From Rhizobium sp. (GTDB lineage Bacteria > Pseudomonadota > Gammaproteobacteria > Xanthomonadales > Xanthomonadaceae): DNA of 37,196 nt. The notes beneath the pieces are model-generated. The model made no database searches. It saw only the letters and a list, made by a program, of their open reading frames with translations, and was not told the origin of the DNA. The stretch is from assembly GCA_019459185.1 (NCBI GenBank), contig JAIBEO010000039.1, positions 1 through 37,196 on the forward strand, written 5' to 3'. Positions 12,470 to 22,362 of the stretch are shown here, piece after piece (the first letter of the stretch is position 1; the number at the start of each line of letters is the position of its first letter). The position numbers were made by a program, and so were the translations under genes.

Positions 12470-13779
12470 GCCACCGCTCCGATCTTGGGTTCGATGCGCT
12501 GGCGCGAGCCACGCGGGCCCGCGGCCACCGGCGCCACCGCGGCCGGCGACTGCGGCGGCAGCGGTTCGTCGCGGCCTTCCACGTCGGGCATCGCCGCGCC
12601 GGTGCCGCGCAGGCGCGCCACCTGGCGCTCGGCGCGGTCGAGCTCGTAGCTCACGCGCAGCAGCAGGCCGATGGCCACGCAGGTGCCCAGCACGCTCGAT
12701 CCGCCGGAAGACACCAGCGGCAGCGTCAGGCCCTTGGTCGGCAGCAGGCCCAGGTTCACGCCGATCGAGACGAAGGCCTGCAGGCTGATCCACAGGCCCA
12801 CCCCGAAGGCGCAGAAGCCGGCGAAGTAGCGACGCATCTCGACCGCGCGCAGGCCCAGGCGGAAGGTGCGCCAGGAAAACAGCGCGAACACCGCGATGAT
12901 GCCCACCGAACCCACGAAGCCCAGCTCCTCGGCCGTGACCGAGAAGATGAAGTCGGTGTGCGCCTCGGGCAGGTAGAACAGCTTCTGCACGCTGCCGCCC
13001 AGGCCCACGCCGAACCACTCGCCGCGGCCGATGGCGATCAGCGCCTGGGTCAGCTGGAAGCCGTCGTCGAAAGGATCGGCCCAGGGGTTGAGGAAGGACT
13101 TCAGGCGCGCCACCCGATAGGGCGCGGCCACCGCGATGGCGGCAAGCGCCGGCAGCGCCAGCGCGGCAATCGCCAGCAGGTGCTGGATGCGCGCGCCGCC
13201 CAGCCAGACCATGCCGCCGGTGATGGCCAGGATCAGCGCGGCCGAGCCGAAGTCGGGCTGCACCAGCAGGAAGGCCACGATCAGGCCGGCGATGCCCAGC
13301 GGCTTGAGCAGGGTGGACCACTTCTGGCCGATCTCGTCGCGGTAGCGCACGACGTAGCTGGCCATCCAGATGATCAGCAGCACCTTCACCGCCTCGACCG
13401 CCTGGAACTTCGACACGCCGAGGTTGATCCAGCGCTGGGCGCCGTTGACGCTGTGGCCGATGCCCGGCAGGAACACCGCCAGCAGCAGCAGGAAGCAGCC
13501 CAGCAGCAGCACGTGGTTGTATTTCTCGATCAGCTTGAGCTCGGTGCGCATCACCGCGAACGCCAGGCCCATGCCGAGCAGCAGGAACAGCACGTGGCGG
13601 GTGACGAAGTAGAACGGTCCGACCTCCAGACCCTCGGCGATCGCGATCGAGCTCGAGGCCACCATCACCACGCCGAAGGCCGCCAGCAGCAGCGACAGGC
13701 CCAGCAGCACCGGGTCGTAGCGGCCGCCGATGGCGTCGAGCTTGGTGGCCTGGTTGGCGCGGTCGTCGGAGAAGGCCAT
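12466..13779 (-). CDS. ftsW: SEDS-family peptidoglycan glycosyltransferase FtsW
   Basis: FtsW polymerises lipid II at the septum with FtsI. The 437-aa protein is polytopic with about ten transmembrane segments (from about residue 22 to 370). SEDS signatures include [17 protein letters not shown] and [11 protein letters not shown]. The C-terminal 55 residues form a cytoplasmic Pro/Ala-rich tail. The start lies one base after the mraY stop (TGA C ATG). In most gammaproteobacteria murD would lie between mraY and ftsW; here there is no room for it. Confidence 0.97.
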   Translation of the reverse strand: MAFSDDRANQATKLDAIGGRYDPVLLGLSLLLAAFGVVMVASSSIAIAEGLEVGPFYFVTRHVLFLLLGMGLAFAVMRTELKLIEKYNHVLLLGCFLLLLAVFLPGIGHSVNGAQRWINLGVSKFQAVEAVKVLLIIWMASYVVRYRDEIGQKWSTLLKPLGIAGLIVAFLLVQPDFGSAALILAITGGMVWLGGARIQHLLAIAALALPALAAIAVAAPYRVARLKSFLNPWADPFDDGFQLTQALIAIGRGEWFGVGLGGSVQKLFYLPEAHTDFIFSVTAEELGFVGSVGIIAVFALFSWRTFRLGLRAVEMRRYFAGFCAFGVGLWISLQAFVSIGVNLGLLPTKGLTLPLVSSGGSSVLGTCVAIGLLLRVSYELDRAERQVARLRGTGAAMPDVEGRDEPLPPQSPAAVAPVAAGPRGSRQRIEPKIGAVA

Positions 13780-13780
13780 G

Positions 13781-14863
13781 TCAGCGCACCTTCAGGGTCG
13801 CGAGACCGACGAGCACGAGCATCACCGAGATGATCCAGAACCGCACGATCACGCGCGGCTCCGGCCAGCCCTTGAGCTCGAAGTGGTGGTGGATGGGCGC
13901 CATGCGGAACACGCGCTTGCCGGTGAGCTTGAAGCTGGCGACCTGGATCATCACCGACAGGGTTTCGATGACGAAGATGCCGCCCATCAGCACCAGGATG
14001 GCTTCCTGGCGAACGATCACCGCGATGGTGCCCAGTACGGCGCCCAGCGCCAGCGCGCCGATGTCGCCCATGAACACCATGGCCGGGTAGGTGTTGAACC
14101 ACAGGAAGCCCAGGCCGGCGCCGGCGATGGCCGCGCAGAAGATGGTGATCTCGCCCGCGCCCGGGATGGCCGGGATCTGCAGGTACTGCGAGAAAACGGC
14201 GTTGCCCGAGGCGTAGGCGAAGATGCCCAGCGCCGCCGCCACCAGCACCGTCGGCATGATCGCCAGGCCGTCCAGGCCGTCGGTCAGGTTCACCGCGTTC
14301 GAGAAGCCGACGATCCAGAAGTAGGCGATCACCACGAACATCGCACCCAGCGGGATGGCGAAGTCCTTGAGCAGCGGCAGGAACAGCGTGGTGTTGTTGG
14401 CGTTGTCGGCGGTGAAATACAGCACCAGCGCCGCCGCCAGGCCGAACAGCGACTGCAGCGCGTACTTGTGCCGCGACTTCAGGCCGTTCGGGTCGCGGCG
14501 CACGATCTTGATCCAGTCGTCGAGCCAGCCGATGGCGCCGAAGGCCACCATCACCGCCAGCAGCACCCAGACGTAGCGGTTGCGCAGGTCGGCCCAGAGC
14601 AGGGTCGAGAGCGTGATGGTGAGCAGGATCAGCGCGCCGCCCATGGTCGGGGTACCGGCCTTGGAGAAGTGCGACTGCGGGCCGTCGGTGCGGATCGGCT
14701 GGCCGCCCTTGAGCTTCGCCAGCCGCGCGATGACGCGCGGGCCCAGCCACAGCGACAGCAGCAGCGCGGTCAGCGCACCCAGGATGGCCCGGAAGGTGAT
14801 GTAGCCGAACAGCGGCGGCATCCATCCCATCTCGTTGAGCCAGCGGGCCAGTTCAAGCAGCAT
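13781..14863 (-). CDS. mraY: Phospho-N-acetylmuramoyl-pentapeptide-transferase MraY
   Basis: An integral membrane enzyme that transfers phospho-MurNAc-pentapeptide to undecaprenyl phosphate, giving lipid I. The product is 360 aa with about ten transmembrane helices. Conserved motifs are TPTMGG near the N-terminus, [10 protein letters not shown] with its catalytic Asp residues, [11 protein letters not shown], and the cytoplasmic loop [13 protein letters not shown]. It overlaps the murF 3' end by 11 nt. Confidence 0.98.
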   Translation of the reverse strand: MLLELARWLNEMGWMPPLFGYITFRAILGALTALLLSLWLGPRVIARLAKLKGGQPIRTDGPQSHFSKAGTPTMGGALILLTITLSTLLWADLRNRYVWVLLAVMVAFGAIGWLDDWIKIVRRDPNGLKSRHKYALQSLFGLAAALVLYFTADNANNTTLFLPLLKDFAIPLGAMFVVIAYFWIVGFSNAVNLTDGLDGLAIMPTVLVAAALGIFAYASGNAVFSQYLQIPAIPGAGEITIFCAAIAGAGLGFLWFNTYPAMVFMGDIGALALGAVLGTIAVIVRQEAILVLMGGIFVIETLSVMIQVASFKLTGKRVFRMAPIHHHFELKGWPEPRVIVRFWIISVMLVLVGLATLKVR

Positions 14864-16235
14864 CGGTGGCGCCTCCTTGCCGGTCGGCGGCCAGCAACGC
14901 GGCCACCACCTTGTCCATCGCGCTCGAGCGCGAACCCTTCACCAGGCAGCGCAGCCCGGCCGGGGCGGCGCGTAGCGCCGGCCCCAGCGTGGCCAGCAGG
15001 CCGGCCTGGTCCTTGAAATGCATGGCGCCGTCGCCGAAGGCGCGGCTGGCGGCGGCGCTGAGTTCGCCCACCGCCCACAGGCGCTTGAGCCCGGCGCGGC
15101 GCGCGCGCTCGCCGACTTCGGCGTGCAGCAGGCTGGCTCCCTCGCCCAGCTCCATCATGTCGCCCAGCACCAGCCAGGCTTCGCCACCCGCCTCGGCCAG
15201 CGTGGCGATGGCCGCGGCCACCGAACCCGGGTTGGCGTTGTAACTGTCGTCCACCAGCACCACGCCGTTCGACAGGCGGTGCGGCACCTGCCGGCCCGGC
15301 ACCGCGGGCGCCGACTGCAGGCCGTCGACCACGTGCTGCAGCGTCGCGCCGGCGCCCAGCGCCAGGCCGGCGGCGGCCAGCGCGTTCATCACGCTGTGGC
15401 GGCCCGGCAGCGGCAGCACCACGTCGGCGTCGCCGGCCGGGGTGTGCAGGCGGAAGGACGCGGATTCGGGCGAAAGCCGGATGGCGCTGGCACGCAGCTC
15501 GGCGTCGTTCTCCAGGCCGAAGCGCAGCACGCGGCGGCTGCCGATTCGCTGCAGGAACCACGGGGCGAAGGCGTCGTCGGCGTTCACGACCGCCACGCCA
15601 TCGTCAGGCAGCGCCTCGTAGATGGCGCCCTTGGTCTCGGCGATGCCCAGCAGGCTGCCCATGCGCTCCATGTGCGCCGGCATGATGTTGTTCACCAGCG
15701 CCACCTGCGGCGGCGCGATGGAGGCCAGGTAGGCGATGTCGCCCGGCTGGCCGGCTCCCATTTCGTAGATGGCGAAACGCGCGTCTTCCGGCGCGTCCAG
15801 CACCGCCAGCGGCAGGCCGATCTCGTTGTTGCGGTTGCCGGGGTTGGCATAGGCCAGGCCGGCGTGCGAAAGGATGGACAGCACCAGCGTCTTGACCGAG
15901 GTCTTGCCGTTGCTGCCGGTGAGCGCCACCACCACGGCCGGGCGGCCCTGCTGCACGCCAGCGGCGAGTTCGCCCAGCGCGTCCTGGGTGTCGGCGCACA
16001 GCACCTGCGGCAGCGGGCAGTCCACTTCGCGGTGCACCAGCAGCGCCGCGGCGCCGTTGGCCAGCGCCTGCCCGGCGTGGGCATGGCCGTCGTGGCGCTC
16101 GCCGCGCAGGGCGACGAACAGGCTACCGGGGCCCAGGGTGCGGGTGTCGGTGCTGACCGAGCGGATTTCCACGTCGGCACCCAGGTGCCGGCCTTCGACC
16201 CAGCGCGCCACCTGTGACAGCATCAGCGGCCTCAC
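14853..16235 (-). CDS. murF: UDP-MurNAc-tripeptide--D-Ala-D-Ala ligase MurF
   Basis: MurF adds D-Ala-D-Ala to complete the pentapeptide. The product is 460 aa from a GTG at 16233-16235. This start overlaps the murE stop (GTGA), has GGAG 8 nt upstream, and yields (M)[11 protein letters not shown], which aligns with the E. coli N-terminus MISVTLSQL. A later ATG (complement of 16221-16223) would be four residues shorter. The P-loop TGSNGKTSV is at 106-114. [10 protein letters not shown] and [10 protein letters not shown] are MurF signatures. The 3' end overlaps mraY by 11 nt. Confidence 0.96.
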   Translation of the reverse strand: MRPLMLSQVARWVEGRHLGADVEIRSVSTDTRTLGPGSLFVALRGERHDGHAHAGQALANGAAALLVHREVDCPLPQVLCADTQDALGELAAGVQQGRPAVVVALTGSNGKTSVKTLVLSILSHAGLAYANPGNRNNEIGLPLAVLDAPEDARFAIYEMGAGQPGDIAYLASIAPPQVALVNNIMPAHMERMGSLLGIAETKGAIYEALPDDGVAVVNADDAFAPWFLQRIGSRRVLRFGLENDAELRASAIRLSPESASFRLHTPAGDADVVLPLPGRHSVMNALAAAGLALGAGATLQHVVDGLQSAPAVPGRQVPHRLSNGVVLVDDSYNANPGSVAAAIATLAEAGGEAWLVLGDMMELGEGASLLHAEVGERARRAGLKRLWAVGELSAAASRAFGDGAMHFKDQAGLLATLGPALRAAPAGLRCLVKGSRSSAMDKVVAALLAADRQGGATDAA

Positions 16236-17710
16236 GGCGCACGCTCCAGCAGGGCGCGCGCCACCTGCAGGTCGTCGAACGGAAGCTTCACGCCGGCCAC
16301 TTCCTGGCAGGGCTCGTGGCCCTTGCCGGCCACCAGCACCACGTCGCCCGCTCCGGCGCCGGCCAGCGCTTCGGCGATGGCCTTGGCGCGGTCGCGCTGC
16401 ACGGTGACGGCCTCGCGGCGGCTGAAGCCGGCCAGGATGCCGGCGACGATGGCGTCGCCATCCTCGCCGCGCGGATTGTCGTCGGTGACCACCACGCGGT
16501 CGGCGCCGGCCTGGGCGATGGCCGCCATCAGCGGGCGCTTGCCGGCGTCGCGCTCGCCACCGCAGCCGAACACGCAGGTCAGGCGGCCCGGGGTGTGTTC
16601 GCGCAGCCCGGCCAGGGCCTGCTGCAGCGCGTCCGGGGTGTGGGCGTAGTCCACCACCACCAGCGGCCGGCCGCTTTCGCCGCCGACGCGGCTCATGCGG
16701 CCACCCACCGGCGACAGCCGCGGCAGCATCGCCGCCACGTCGGCCAGCGGCCAGCCCAGCGCGCGCAGCGTGCCGGCCACGGCCAGCAGGTTGTCCACGT
16801 TGAAGCGGCCCAGCAGCGGCGAGGCCACCGAGTGCCGCGCTCCCTCCTCGGCCAGCGTGAAACGCAGGCCTTCCGGCGCCAGCACCACGTCTTCGGCGCG
16901 CAGGCTGGCACCGGCGGCACCGCGCGCGCTCACGCCGATGCGGCGCACGCCGCGCGCGGGCGCCAGGCCAAGGCCGGCGCCGAACGGATCGTCCAGGTTG
17001 ACAACCATGGCCTGCAGCGTCGGCCAGTCGAACAGCCGGGCCTTGGCGGCGCCGTAGGCTTCCATGGTGCCGTGGAAGTCGAGGTGGTCGCGGGTGAGGT
17101 TGGTGAACACCGCGACCTGGAAGGCCACGGCGTCCACCCGGCCCTGCTCGAGCGCGTGCGACGAAACTTCCATCGCCACGTGGGTGGCGCCCTGGTCGCG
17201 CATCTCCGCCAGTAAGCGGTGCACGGCGATCACGTCGGGCGTGGTGCGTTCGCCCGGCACCACGCGGCCGTGCAGGCCGGCGCCGAGCGTGCCGATGCTG
17301 CCGGCGGTGGCGCCGGCCAGGCTCAGCGCCTGCGCCAGCAGCTGCACGGTGGAGGTCTTGCCGTTGGTGCCGGTGACGCCGACCACGTGCAGCGCGCGCG
17401 AGGGCGCATCGTAGAACCGATCCGCCAGTTCGCCCTGGTGGCCGCGCAGGCCCGCCACTTCGACGGCGTTGGCGGGCAGCGCCTGGCCGTCGGGCGCCGG
17501 GGCTTCGAACAGGATGACGCTGGCGCCGGCGGCTTCGGCCTGCGCGGCGTGGCGCAGGCCGTGCGTACTGGCGCCCGCCAGCGCGACAAAGGCGTCGCCG
17601 GCGCGCAGCGCGCGGCTGTCGGCGGACAGGCCGGTGACCACCGGGTCGAAACCCGGCGGCGGCGTGGCGATGCCGCGCAGCAGCGCGTGCAGGGGCATGG
17701 CGCGGGTCAC
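16232..17710 (-). CDS. murE: UDP-MurNAc-dipeptide--meso-diaminopimelate ligase MurE
   Basis: MurE adds the third stem-peptide residue. The product is 492 aa from a GTG (17708-17710) that overlaps the ftsI stop as GTGA. An ATG four codons later is an alternative, but related proteins start with an S/T-R-A-M sequence. The ATP loop is TGTNGKTS (113-120). The C-terminal domain has DDNPR, the motif that marks meso-diaminopimelate specificity, so the wall is of the Gram-negative DAP type. [11 protein letters not shown], with the residues after it, is another family signature. Confidence 0.97.
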   Translation of the reverse strand: MTRAMPLHALLRGIATPPPGFDPVVTGLSADSRALRAGDAFVALAGASTHGLRHAAQAEAAGASVILFEAPAPDGQALPANAVEVAGLRGHQGELADRFYDAPSRALHVVGVTGTNGKTSTVQLLAQALSLAGATAGSIGTLGAGLHGRVVPGERTTPDVIAVHRLLAEMRDQGATHVAMEVSSHALEQGRVDAVAFQVAVFTNLTRDHLDFHGTMEAYGAAKARLFDWPTLQAMVVNLDDPFGAGLGLAPARGVRRIGVSARGAAGASLRAEDVVLAPEGLRFTLAEEGARHSVASPLLGRFNVDNLLAVAGTLRALGWPLADVAAMLPRLSPVGGRMSRVGGESGRPLVVVDYAHTPDALQQALAGLREHTPGRLTCVFGCGGERDAGKRPLMAAIAQAGADRVVVTDDNPRGEDGDAIVAGILAGFSRREAVTVQRDRAKAIAEALAGAGAGDVVLVAGKGHEPCQEVAGVKLPFDDLQVARALLERAP

Positions 17711-19470
17711 GGCGCACCCCCGGCGGGGACTGCGGCGGGCGGGGCCGGCGCCACCGCCACCGGCGTCGCCGGCTTGGCCTTGGCCTGCGCGGCGAACCAC
17801 TGCTCGATGTTGTCCGGCGGCACGTCCATCAGGCGCAGCGCGCCGTCCATGACCCGGTGGAACACCGGCGCCGACACTGCGCCGCCGCCGTATTCCAGGC
17901 CCTGTGGCTCGTGGATGACCACGGCCATGGCGAAACGCGGCTGGCTGGCCGGCACCAGGCCCACGAATACCGCGGCGTAGCGCTTGGCGGCATAACCGCC
18001 TCCCGCGGCCTTTCGCGAGGTGCCGGTCTTGCCGGCCACGCGGTAACCCAGCACGGCCGCGCGGCGCGCGGTGCCCTCCGGGCCCACCACCGTCTCGAGC
18101 ATGCCCATCAGCTGCCTGGAGATGGTCGGGTCGATGATCTGAGTACCCTCGCCCGCGCCGCCCTTCACGAAGGTGGGCTCCATCACCCGACCGACGTTGC
18201 CGATCGCCGCGTAGGCGCGCGCCAGTTGCAACGGCGTCACCGACAGGCCGTAACCATAGGAGATAGTGGCCTTCTCGGCCGGCCCCCAGCGGTTCGGCGC
18301 CGGCAGCACGCCGGTCAGCTCGCCCGGGAAGCCGCTGCCGCTGCGCTGGCCAAGGCCGAAGCGGGTGTACATGTCGTACTGGTGCTCGGCGGTGAGCTCG
18401 TTGGACACCTTGATGGCGCCCACGTTCGAGCTCTTGGTCAGGATGCCGGTGAGGGTGAGCGTGCCGTAGTTGCGGAAATCGCGGATCAGGTAGCCGCCCG
18501 GCAGCCCGATGTAGCCAGGCGACGTTTCGATCAGCGACTCGGGGGTGAACTTGCCGGCTTCCAGCGCCGCGGCGATGGTGAACGCCTTCATCACCGAACC
18601 CGGTTCGACCACGTCGGTGACCGCGCGGTTGCGGCGCGACTCGGCGTCAGCGCCCACGCGCGAGTTCGGGTTGTAGGACGGCAGGTTCACCATGGCCAGC
18701 ACTTCGCCGGTCGGCACGTCCAGCACCACCACCGAGCCGCTGGTGGCGCCGGTTTCCACCAGCGCCGCCTTGAGCTCGCGGTAGGCCAGGTACTGGATCC
18801 GGCGGTCGATCGACAGCGCCAGGTCCTTGCCCGGCTCGGCGGCCTCGACCAGGTCCACGTTCTCGACGATGCGGCCGCGGCGGTCGCGGATGACGCGCTG
18901 GCTGCCCTCCTTGCCGGTCAGCCAGTCGTTGAAGGCCAGCTCCAGGCCTTCCTGGCCGATGTCGTCGATGTTGGTGAAGCCCAACACGTGCGCCATCACC
19001 TCGCCGTGCGGGTAGAAGCGGCGGAACTCGCGCTGCGCGTACACGCCGGGGATTCCCAGCTCGGTGATGCCGGCGGCGATATCCGGGTTGAGGTGGCGCT
19101 TGAGGTAGACGAATTCCTTGTCGGCGCGCTCGGACACGCGGCGGGTGAGCAGGTCGAGCGGGATGTTGAGCGCGGAGGCCAGGGCCGGCAGGCGGTCCGG
19201 GTGCTGCAGCAGCTCCTTCGGGTTCGCCCAGATCGACTCCACCGGCGACGACACCGCCAGCGGCTCGCCGTTGCGGTCGGTGATCATGCCGCGCGAAGTG
19301 GCGATGGGGATCTCGCGCAGGAAACGCGCGTCGCCCTGCTGCTGGTAGAACTCCTCGCTGATCACCTGCAGGTGCGCGGCGCGCGCCACCAGCACGATGA
19401 AGCAGGCGCCGAGGATGCCGCCGACCACCAGCAGGCGGTTGCGCGGGCTGTAGCTGCTGCGCGCGCTCAT
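17707..19470 (-). CDS. ftsI: Septal peptidoglycan transpeptidase FtsI (PBP3)
   Basis: A monofunctional class B penicillin-binding protein that cross-links septal peptidoglycan with FtsW. The product is 587 aa with one N-terminal transmembrane helix (about 13-32), a PBP dimerisation domain (about 55-205) and a transpeptidase domain (about 245-550). The catalytic motifs are S292-V-M-K, SSN (347-349) and KTGT (481-484). A Pro/Ala-rich tail ends the protein. The ATG overlaps the ftsL stop (ATGA). Confidence 0.98.
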   Translation of the reverse strand: MSARSSYSPRNRLLVVGGILGACFIVLVARAAHLQVISEEFYQQQGDARFLREIPIATSRGMITDRNGEPLAVSSPVESIWANPKELLQHPDRLPALASALNIPLDLLTRRVSERADKEFVYLKRHLNPDIAAGITELGIPGVYAQREFRRFYPHGEVMAHVLGFTNIDDIGQEGLELAFNDWLTGKEGSQRVIRDRRGRIVENVDLVEAAEPGKDLALSIDRRIQYLAYRELKAALVETGATSGSVVVLDVPTGEVLAMVNLPSYNPNSRVGADAESRRNRAVTDVVEPGSVMKAFTIAAALEAGKFTPESLIETSPGYIGLPGGYLIRDFRNYGTLTLTGILTKSSNVGAIKVSNELTAEHQYDMYTRFGLGQRSGSGFPGELTGVLPAPNRWGPAEKATISYGYGLSVTPLQLARAYAAIGNVGRVMEPTFVKGGAGEGTQIIDPTISRQLMGMLETVVGPEGTARRAAVLGYRVAGKTGTSRKAAGGGYAAKRYAAVFVGLVPASQPRFAMAVVIHEPQGLEYGGGAVSAPVFHRVMDGALRLMDVPPDNIEQWFAAQAKAKPATPVAVAPAPPAAVPAGGAP

Positions 19471-19736
19471 GGCTGCAGCACCACGATGTCGGCGTCGGTC
19501 GGGAACTTCATGCCGATGCGCGCGCCGGCCACCTGCTCGATGCGGTTGGCTTCCGACCAGGTGGCCTGCTCGAGCTGCAGCCGGCCGAACTCGATGTTGA
19601 GCTCGTCTCGCTCGTTTTCCAGCGTGCTCAGCGCGATGTAGGCCTGGCGATGCTGGTGCCGCGACCAGACCACGCCGATGGCGCTGGCGATGACGGCAAC
19701 CGACAGCACCAGCAGCAGGAAGTGGCGCAGGCTCAT
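19467..19736 (-). CDS. ftsL: Cell division protein FtsL
   Basis: FtsL is a small bitopic protein of the FtsQBL complex that activates FtsWI. The product is 89 aa: a short N-terminus, one transmembrane helix (about 4-22, [19 protein letters not shown]) and a periplasmic coiled coil (about 30-65) with [21 protein letters not shown]. The position between rsmH and ftsI is invariant in this cluster type. Both ends overlap neighbours by ATGA. Confidence 0.95.
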   Translation of the reverse strand: MSLRHFLLLVLSVAVIASAIGVVWSRHQHRQAYIALSTLENERDELNIEFGRLQLEQATWSEANRIEQVAGARIGMKFPTDADIVVLQP

Positions 19737-20677
19737 GCCTTGCCTCCCGGCGCCAGTTTCTCGGCCACGCGCAGCACGGCGCTGCGGGCCCGCGGGTTGC
19801 TGGCGGTTTCTTCCGGCGTGGCGCGCATGGCGCCGCCGAGGTCGAGCAGGTCGGGCGTGAACGCCACTTCCACCGGCATGCGGCGGTTGCCCGGGGGCGC
19901 CTTTGCGTGGCGGTGGATGAACTGCTTGACGATGCGGTCTTCCAGCGAATGGAAGCTGATCACCGCGAGCCGGCCGCCGGGCTTGAGCCGCGCCAGCGCG
20001 GCGTCGAGCCCGCGCTCGAGGTCCTCGAGCTCGCGATTGATGTAGATGCGGATGGCCTGGAAGCTGCGGGTGGCCGGGTGGATCTTGCTGTCGCCACGGC
20101 CGACCACCGAGGCGATCAGCTCGGCCAGCTGGGCGGTGCGCAGCAGCGGCGTTTCGTCGCGGCGCGCAACAATCGTGCGGGCGATCTTGCGGCTGAGCTT
20201 TTCCTCGCCGTAGGTCCACAGCACCTCGGCGATCTCGCGCTCGTCGGCGCGGGCCAGCCAGTTCGCGGCGCTTTCGCCCGAGTCCGGGTCCATGCGCATA
20301 TCCAGCGGGCCGTCCTTGCCGAAGCTGAAGCCGCGCTCGGCGACGTCGAGCTGGGGCGAGGACACGCCGAGGTCGAACAGCACGCCATCGAGGCCCGGGG
20401 CGGTTTCTTCCCAGTTGGCGAGGTCGGCGAAGGAGCCACGGTAGACGGCGACGCGCGCGTCCGCGCCGAAAAGCGCGTGGGCGGTGGCGATCGCTTCCGG
20501 GTCCTTGTCCATCACCAACAGCCGTCCATCCGGCCCCAGCCGGTCGAGCACCCCGCGCGCATGCCCGCCGCGTCCGAAGGTGCCATCGAGGTACCTGCCA
20601 TTCCCCTGCACGCGCAGGCCTTCCAGCACCTGGGCGTACATCACCGGGAGATGGCTGGGCTGCGACTGTTCCCGCAT
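19733..20677 (-). CDS. rsmH: 16S rRNA m4C1402 methyltransferase RsmH (MraW)
   Basis: RsmH methylates N4 of C1402 in 16S rRNA using S-adenosylmethionine. The product is 314 aa from the ATG at 20675-20677. [15 protein letters not shown] (about 30-44) is the SAM motif; [26 protein letters not shown] and [12 protein letters not shown] are family signatures. A GTG at 20693-20695 would overlap the mraZ stop as GTGA and add six residues. The ATG is preferred because homologues begin close to it, but neither start has a strong Shine-Dalgarno sequence. Confidence 0.96.
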   Translation of the reverse strand: MREQSQPSHLPVMYAQVLEGLRVQGNGRYLDGTFGRGGHARGVLDRLGPDGRLLVMDKDPEAIATAHALFGADARVAVYRGSFADLANWEETAPGLDGVLFDLGVSSPQLDVAERGFSFGKDGPLDMRMDPDSGESAANWLARADEREIAEVLWTYGEEKLSRKIARTIVARRDETPLLRTAQLAELIASVVGRGDSKIHPATRSFQAIRIYINRELEDLERGLDAALARLKPGGRLAVISFHSLEDRIVKQFIHRHAKAPPGNRRMPVEVAFTPDLLDLGGAMRATPEETASNPRARSAVLRVAEKLAPGGKA

Positions 20678-20691
20678 CCCGGCCACGCCCG

Positions 20692-21135
20692 TCACAGCCT
20701 GAGGTCGAGCATGTCCTCGCTGATCTCGTCTTCCCCGATGGTCTGACGGATCTGCGCGAGGTGCGCCTGCTCGCTCCACAATTCGAACTTGCCGCCCATG
20801 CCGAGCAGCACGGCTTTCTTCTCGAGGCCCGCGGCGTGGCGGTGGCTGGCCGGCAGCGTCACGCGGCCGTTGCCGTCGGGCTCGACGATCGTGGCGGAAC
20901 CCACCAGCTTCAGCTGCAGGTTGCGCACGACCTTCTTGACGTTGGGCATGGCCATCACCTGGTCGCGCACGGTTTCCCACGCCGCTTCCGGGTACAGCCA
21001 CAGGCAGCCGGTTTCATAGGGGTTGTAGGTCACGACCAGGCGGTTGCCGGCGCGCGCCACGACGTCGCGGACGGCGGTTGGGATCGCCAGCCGGCCCTTG
21101 TCGTCGATCGTGATCGCGGTTTCGCCCTGGAACAT
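20692..21135 (-). CDS. mraZ: Transcriptional regulator MraZ
   Basis: MraZ is a double AbrB-fold DNA-binding protein that represses its own dcw operon and is the first gene of the cluster. The product is 147 aa with two MraZ repeats: [19 protein letters not shown] (1-19) and [17 protein letters not shown] (about 83-99). In E. coli and Mycoplasma it binds repeated TGGG-type boxes upstream of mraZ. Three such motifs lie directly upstream here (21158-21179), so autoregulation is likely. Confidence 0.97.
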   Translation of the reverse strand: MFQGETAITIDDKGRLAIPTAVRDVVARAGNRLVVTYNPYETGCLWLYPEAAWETVRDQVMAMPNVKKVVRNLQLKLVGSATIVEPDGNGRVTLPASHRHAAGLEKKAVLLGMGGKFELWSEQAHLAQIRQTIGEDEISEDMLDLRL

Positions 21136-21157
21136 CGCTACGGATCAGTCCTTGTCC

Positions 21158-21179
21158 ACCCAAACCCACAAAAAACCCA
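21158..21179 (-). promoter_or_regulatory. Candidate MraZ operator (three TGGGT boxes)
   Basis: On the minus strand TGGGT occurs three times, at 21175-21179, 21164-21168 and 21158-21162, in the mraZ 5' leader. The spacing is 11 and then 6 nt between box starts rather than the even 10 nt known in E. coli, so only two boxes may lie on the same helix face. Confidence 0.55.
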
Positions 21180-21197
21180 AATTTCCCTCTGATGTCC

Positions 21198-21226
21198 ACG
21201 TTAGTCCTGCCCCCATGGGGTGTCAA
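21198..21226 (-). promoter_or_regulatory. Sigma70-type promoter of the dcw operon
   Basis: On the minus strand a perfect -35 TTGACA (21221-21226) and a -10-like TAACGT (21198-21203) are separated by 17 nt. Transcription would start near 21190, about 55 nt before the mraZ ATG. The predicted MraZ boxes then lie in the early leader. Confidence 0.65.
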
Positions 21227-21311
21227 GGACAAAATCAGGGGAAATTCGCTAGGTGGATCAATACCTTGCGCGATACTTGAGAGTCTTGTTTAAGAACCAT
21301 TCGGCAAGGCT

Positions 21312-21346
21312 TGTTTCACATGGATTTGATCCGGAAGCGTGAAACA
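21312..21346. repeat. Inverted repeat TGTTTCAC / GTGAAACA upstream of mraZ
   Basis: Perfect 8-bp arms at 21312-21319 and 21339-21346 are separated by 19 nt, about 120-155 nt upstream of the proposed dcw transcription start. The form suits a dimeric regulator site, but I do not recognise it. Confidence 0.5.
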
Positions 21347-21448
21347 CATCGCAAAGCCCGGGGGCACCGGCGGGCAAACGCGCGGCACGACGCGGCCGGG
21401 CCCCGGGGCGGGGCCGACTGCGCGAAAGGAGGAGGAGGAGGAAGTGGC

Positions 21449-21798
21449 GGAGCCGGCCGCTAAGCCGGGTTCTGTCGTGGACAGTCATTCCTCTAGCCCC
21501 AGCGTCACCGCTGGGATCAAGCAACCAACCCGGGTGCGACACGAGCCATGCCATAGCACCCCTATTTGGTCTTGCTCCGGGTGGGGTTTGCCGTGCCCCG
21601 GGGCGTTGTCCCCCCGGGCGGTGGGCTCTTACCCCACCGTTTCGCCCTTACCACGCACCCTTGCGGGCCGTTCGGCGGTTTGTTTTCTGTTGCACTTTCC
21701 GTCGGCTCACGCCGCCCAGGCGTTACCTGGCACCCTGCTCTGTGGAGCCCGGACTTTCCTCGGCGCATTGCTGCGACGCGACTGTCTTGGCCGGCTCC
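21449..21798 (-). ncRNA. rnpB: RNase P RNA (bacterial class A)
   Basis: This is the catalytic RNA of RNase P, which matures tRNA 5' ends with the RnpA protein. On the minus strand the 5' part reads GGAGCCGGCCAAGACAGTCGC followed by the universal GAGGAAAGTCCGGGCTCC. Next come GGTAAGGGCGAAACGGTG and GTAAGAGCCCACCG. The 3' part has AGAGGAATGACTGTCC and ends GCTTAGCGGCCGGCTCC. The first and last ten bases are complementary (helix P1), which sets the ends near 21798 and 21449. The length of 350 nt fits proteobacterial class A. It is transcribed toward mraZ, 38 nt after the lipoprotein gene. Confidence 0.97.
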
Positions 21799-21808
21799 GC
21801 CGCCGGGG

Positions 21809-21840
21809 ATTGTCTCACAGCCCGGCCCTGGCGCCGTTCA
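21809..21840 (-). promoter_or_regulatory. Possible rnpB promoter
   Basis: On the minus strand GACAAT (21809-21814) lies at the right distance to start rnpB near 21800. Only a poor -35 (TGAACG, 21835-21840, 20-nt spacing) is visible, partly inside the upstream gene's stop region. Confidence 0.35.
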
Positions 21841-22362
21841 GCGGCCGGAAGTGCCCGTGAACCGGCCCCGGCGCTCGCTGCGGCTGAAGTCGAAGACGAA
21901 GGCCATGCGCAGCGGCACAGCCTTTTCCACCACGCCCTCGCCGGCGCACTCGTCGTTCTTCTCGACGCCCTGCGGGAAGGTGCACACGGCCGCGGCGGTG
22001 AACTGCCAGCGGCGCACCGCCTGATCCACCGCGCGCTCGAACGGCGCCAGCGCTGGCAGCGCTTCGGGCGGGCACTGCGGGCCGCCGCGCAGCGGCGCCG
22101 TCCACGCGACCGCGCCGTTTTCGTCCACCACCAGCTCCGCGCACACGGTGGCCTGTTCGGGACCGTTCGCAAGCAGTTCGGCGGGATAGTCCGGCAATAT
22201 GTCCGGGTTGAGGTGCGAGGCCATCAGGAACAATTCCTGCGACTGCATCTTCATCTGCGGCGCCTGCGGCGGCAGGATCATTTCCGCGCCGACGCGCGTG
22301 CTCCGGCTTCCGGCGCAGGCCGACAGCAGCAGGACCAGCAGCAGCGCGATTGCCTTCTTCAT
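21838..22362 (-). CDS. Lipoprotein with TonB C-terminal-like domain, function unknown
   Basis: A 174-aa predicted lipoprotein. It has a signal peptide (1-15) with lipobox LLSAC, so lipidation is expected at Cys15. The mature part has a segment at about 72-125 (CAELVVDENGAVAW, then FERAVDQAVRRWQFTAA) that resembles the TonB C-terminal fold found in many energy-transducer-like proteins of xanthomonads. There is no membrane anchor or Pro-rich linker of a true TonB. Several cysteines (near 73, 97, 126 and 138) could form periplasmic disulfides. The ATG overlaps the rsmI stop (ATGA), so the two are co-translated. The residue after Cys15 is Ala, not Asp, so transfer to the outer membrane is expected. 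I do not recognise a function. Confidence 0.8.
   Translation of the reverse strand: MKKAIALLLVLLLSACAGSRSTRVGAEMILPPQAPQMKMQSQELFLMASHLNPDILPDYPAELLANGPEQATVCAELVVDENGAVAWTAPLRGGPQCPPEALPALAPFERAVDQAVRRWQFTAAAVCTFPQGVEKNDECAGEGVVEKAVPLRMAFVFDFSRSERRGRFTGTSGR

Larger units (their letters stand above)
21136..21448. other. Intergenic region between mraZ and rnpB
   Basis: This 313-nt gap has no credible gene. It holds the MraZ boxes, the promoter, an AT-richer tract (21,230-21,350), the TGTTTCAC inverted repeat, a GC hairpin (21399-21415) and a GGA-repeat tract (21428-21442). That tract is a CCT-rich pyrimidine run on the minus strand just past rnpB and may take part in rnpB 3' end formation. 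Confidence 0.5.

Noticed and set aside
21427-21444. GGA-repeat tract as a strong ribosome-binding site for a plus-strand gene
   Set aside because: The open frame after it (starting at 21339 or 21566) lies antisense to rnpB and has no conserved features.
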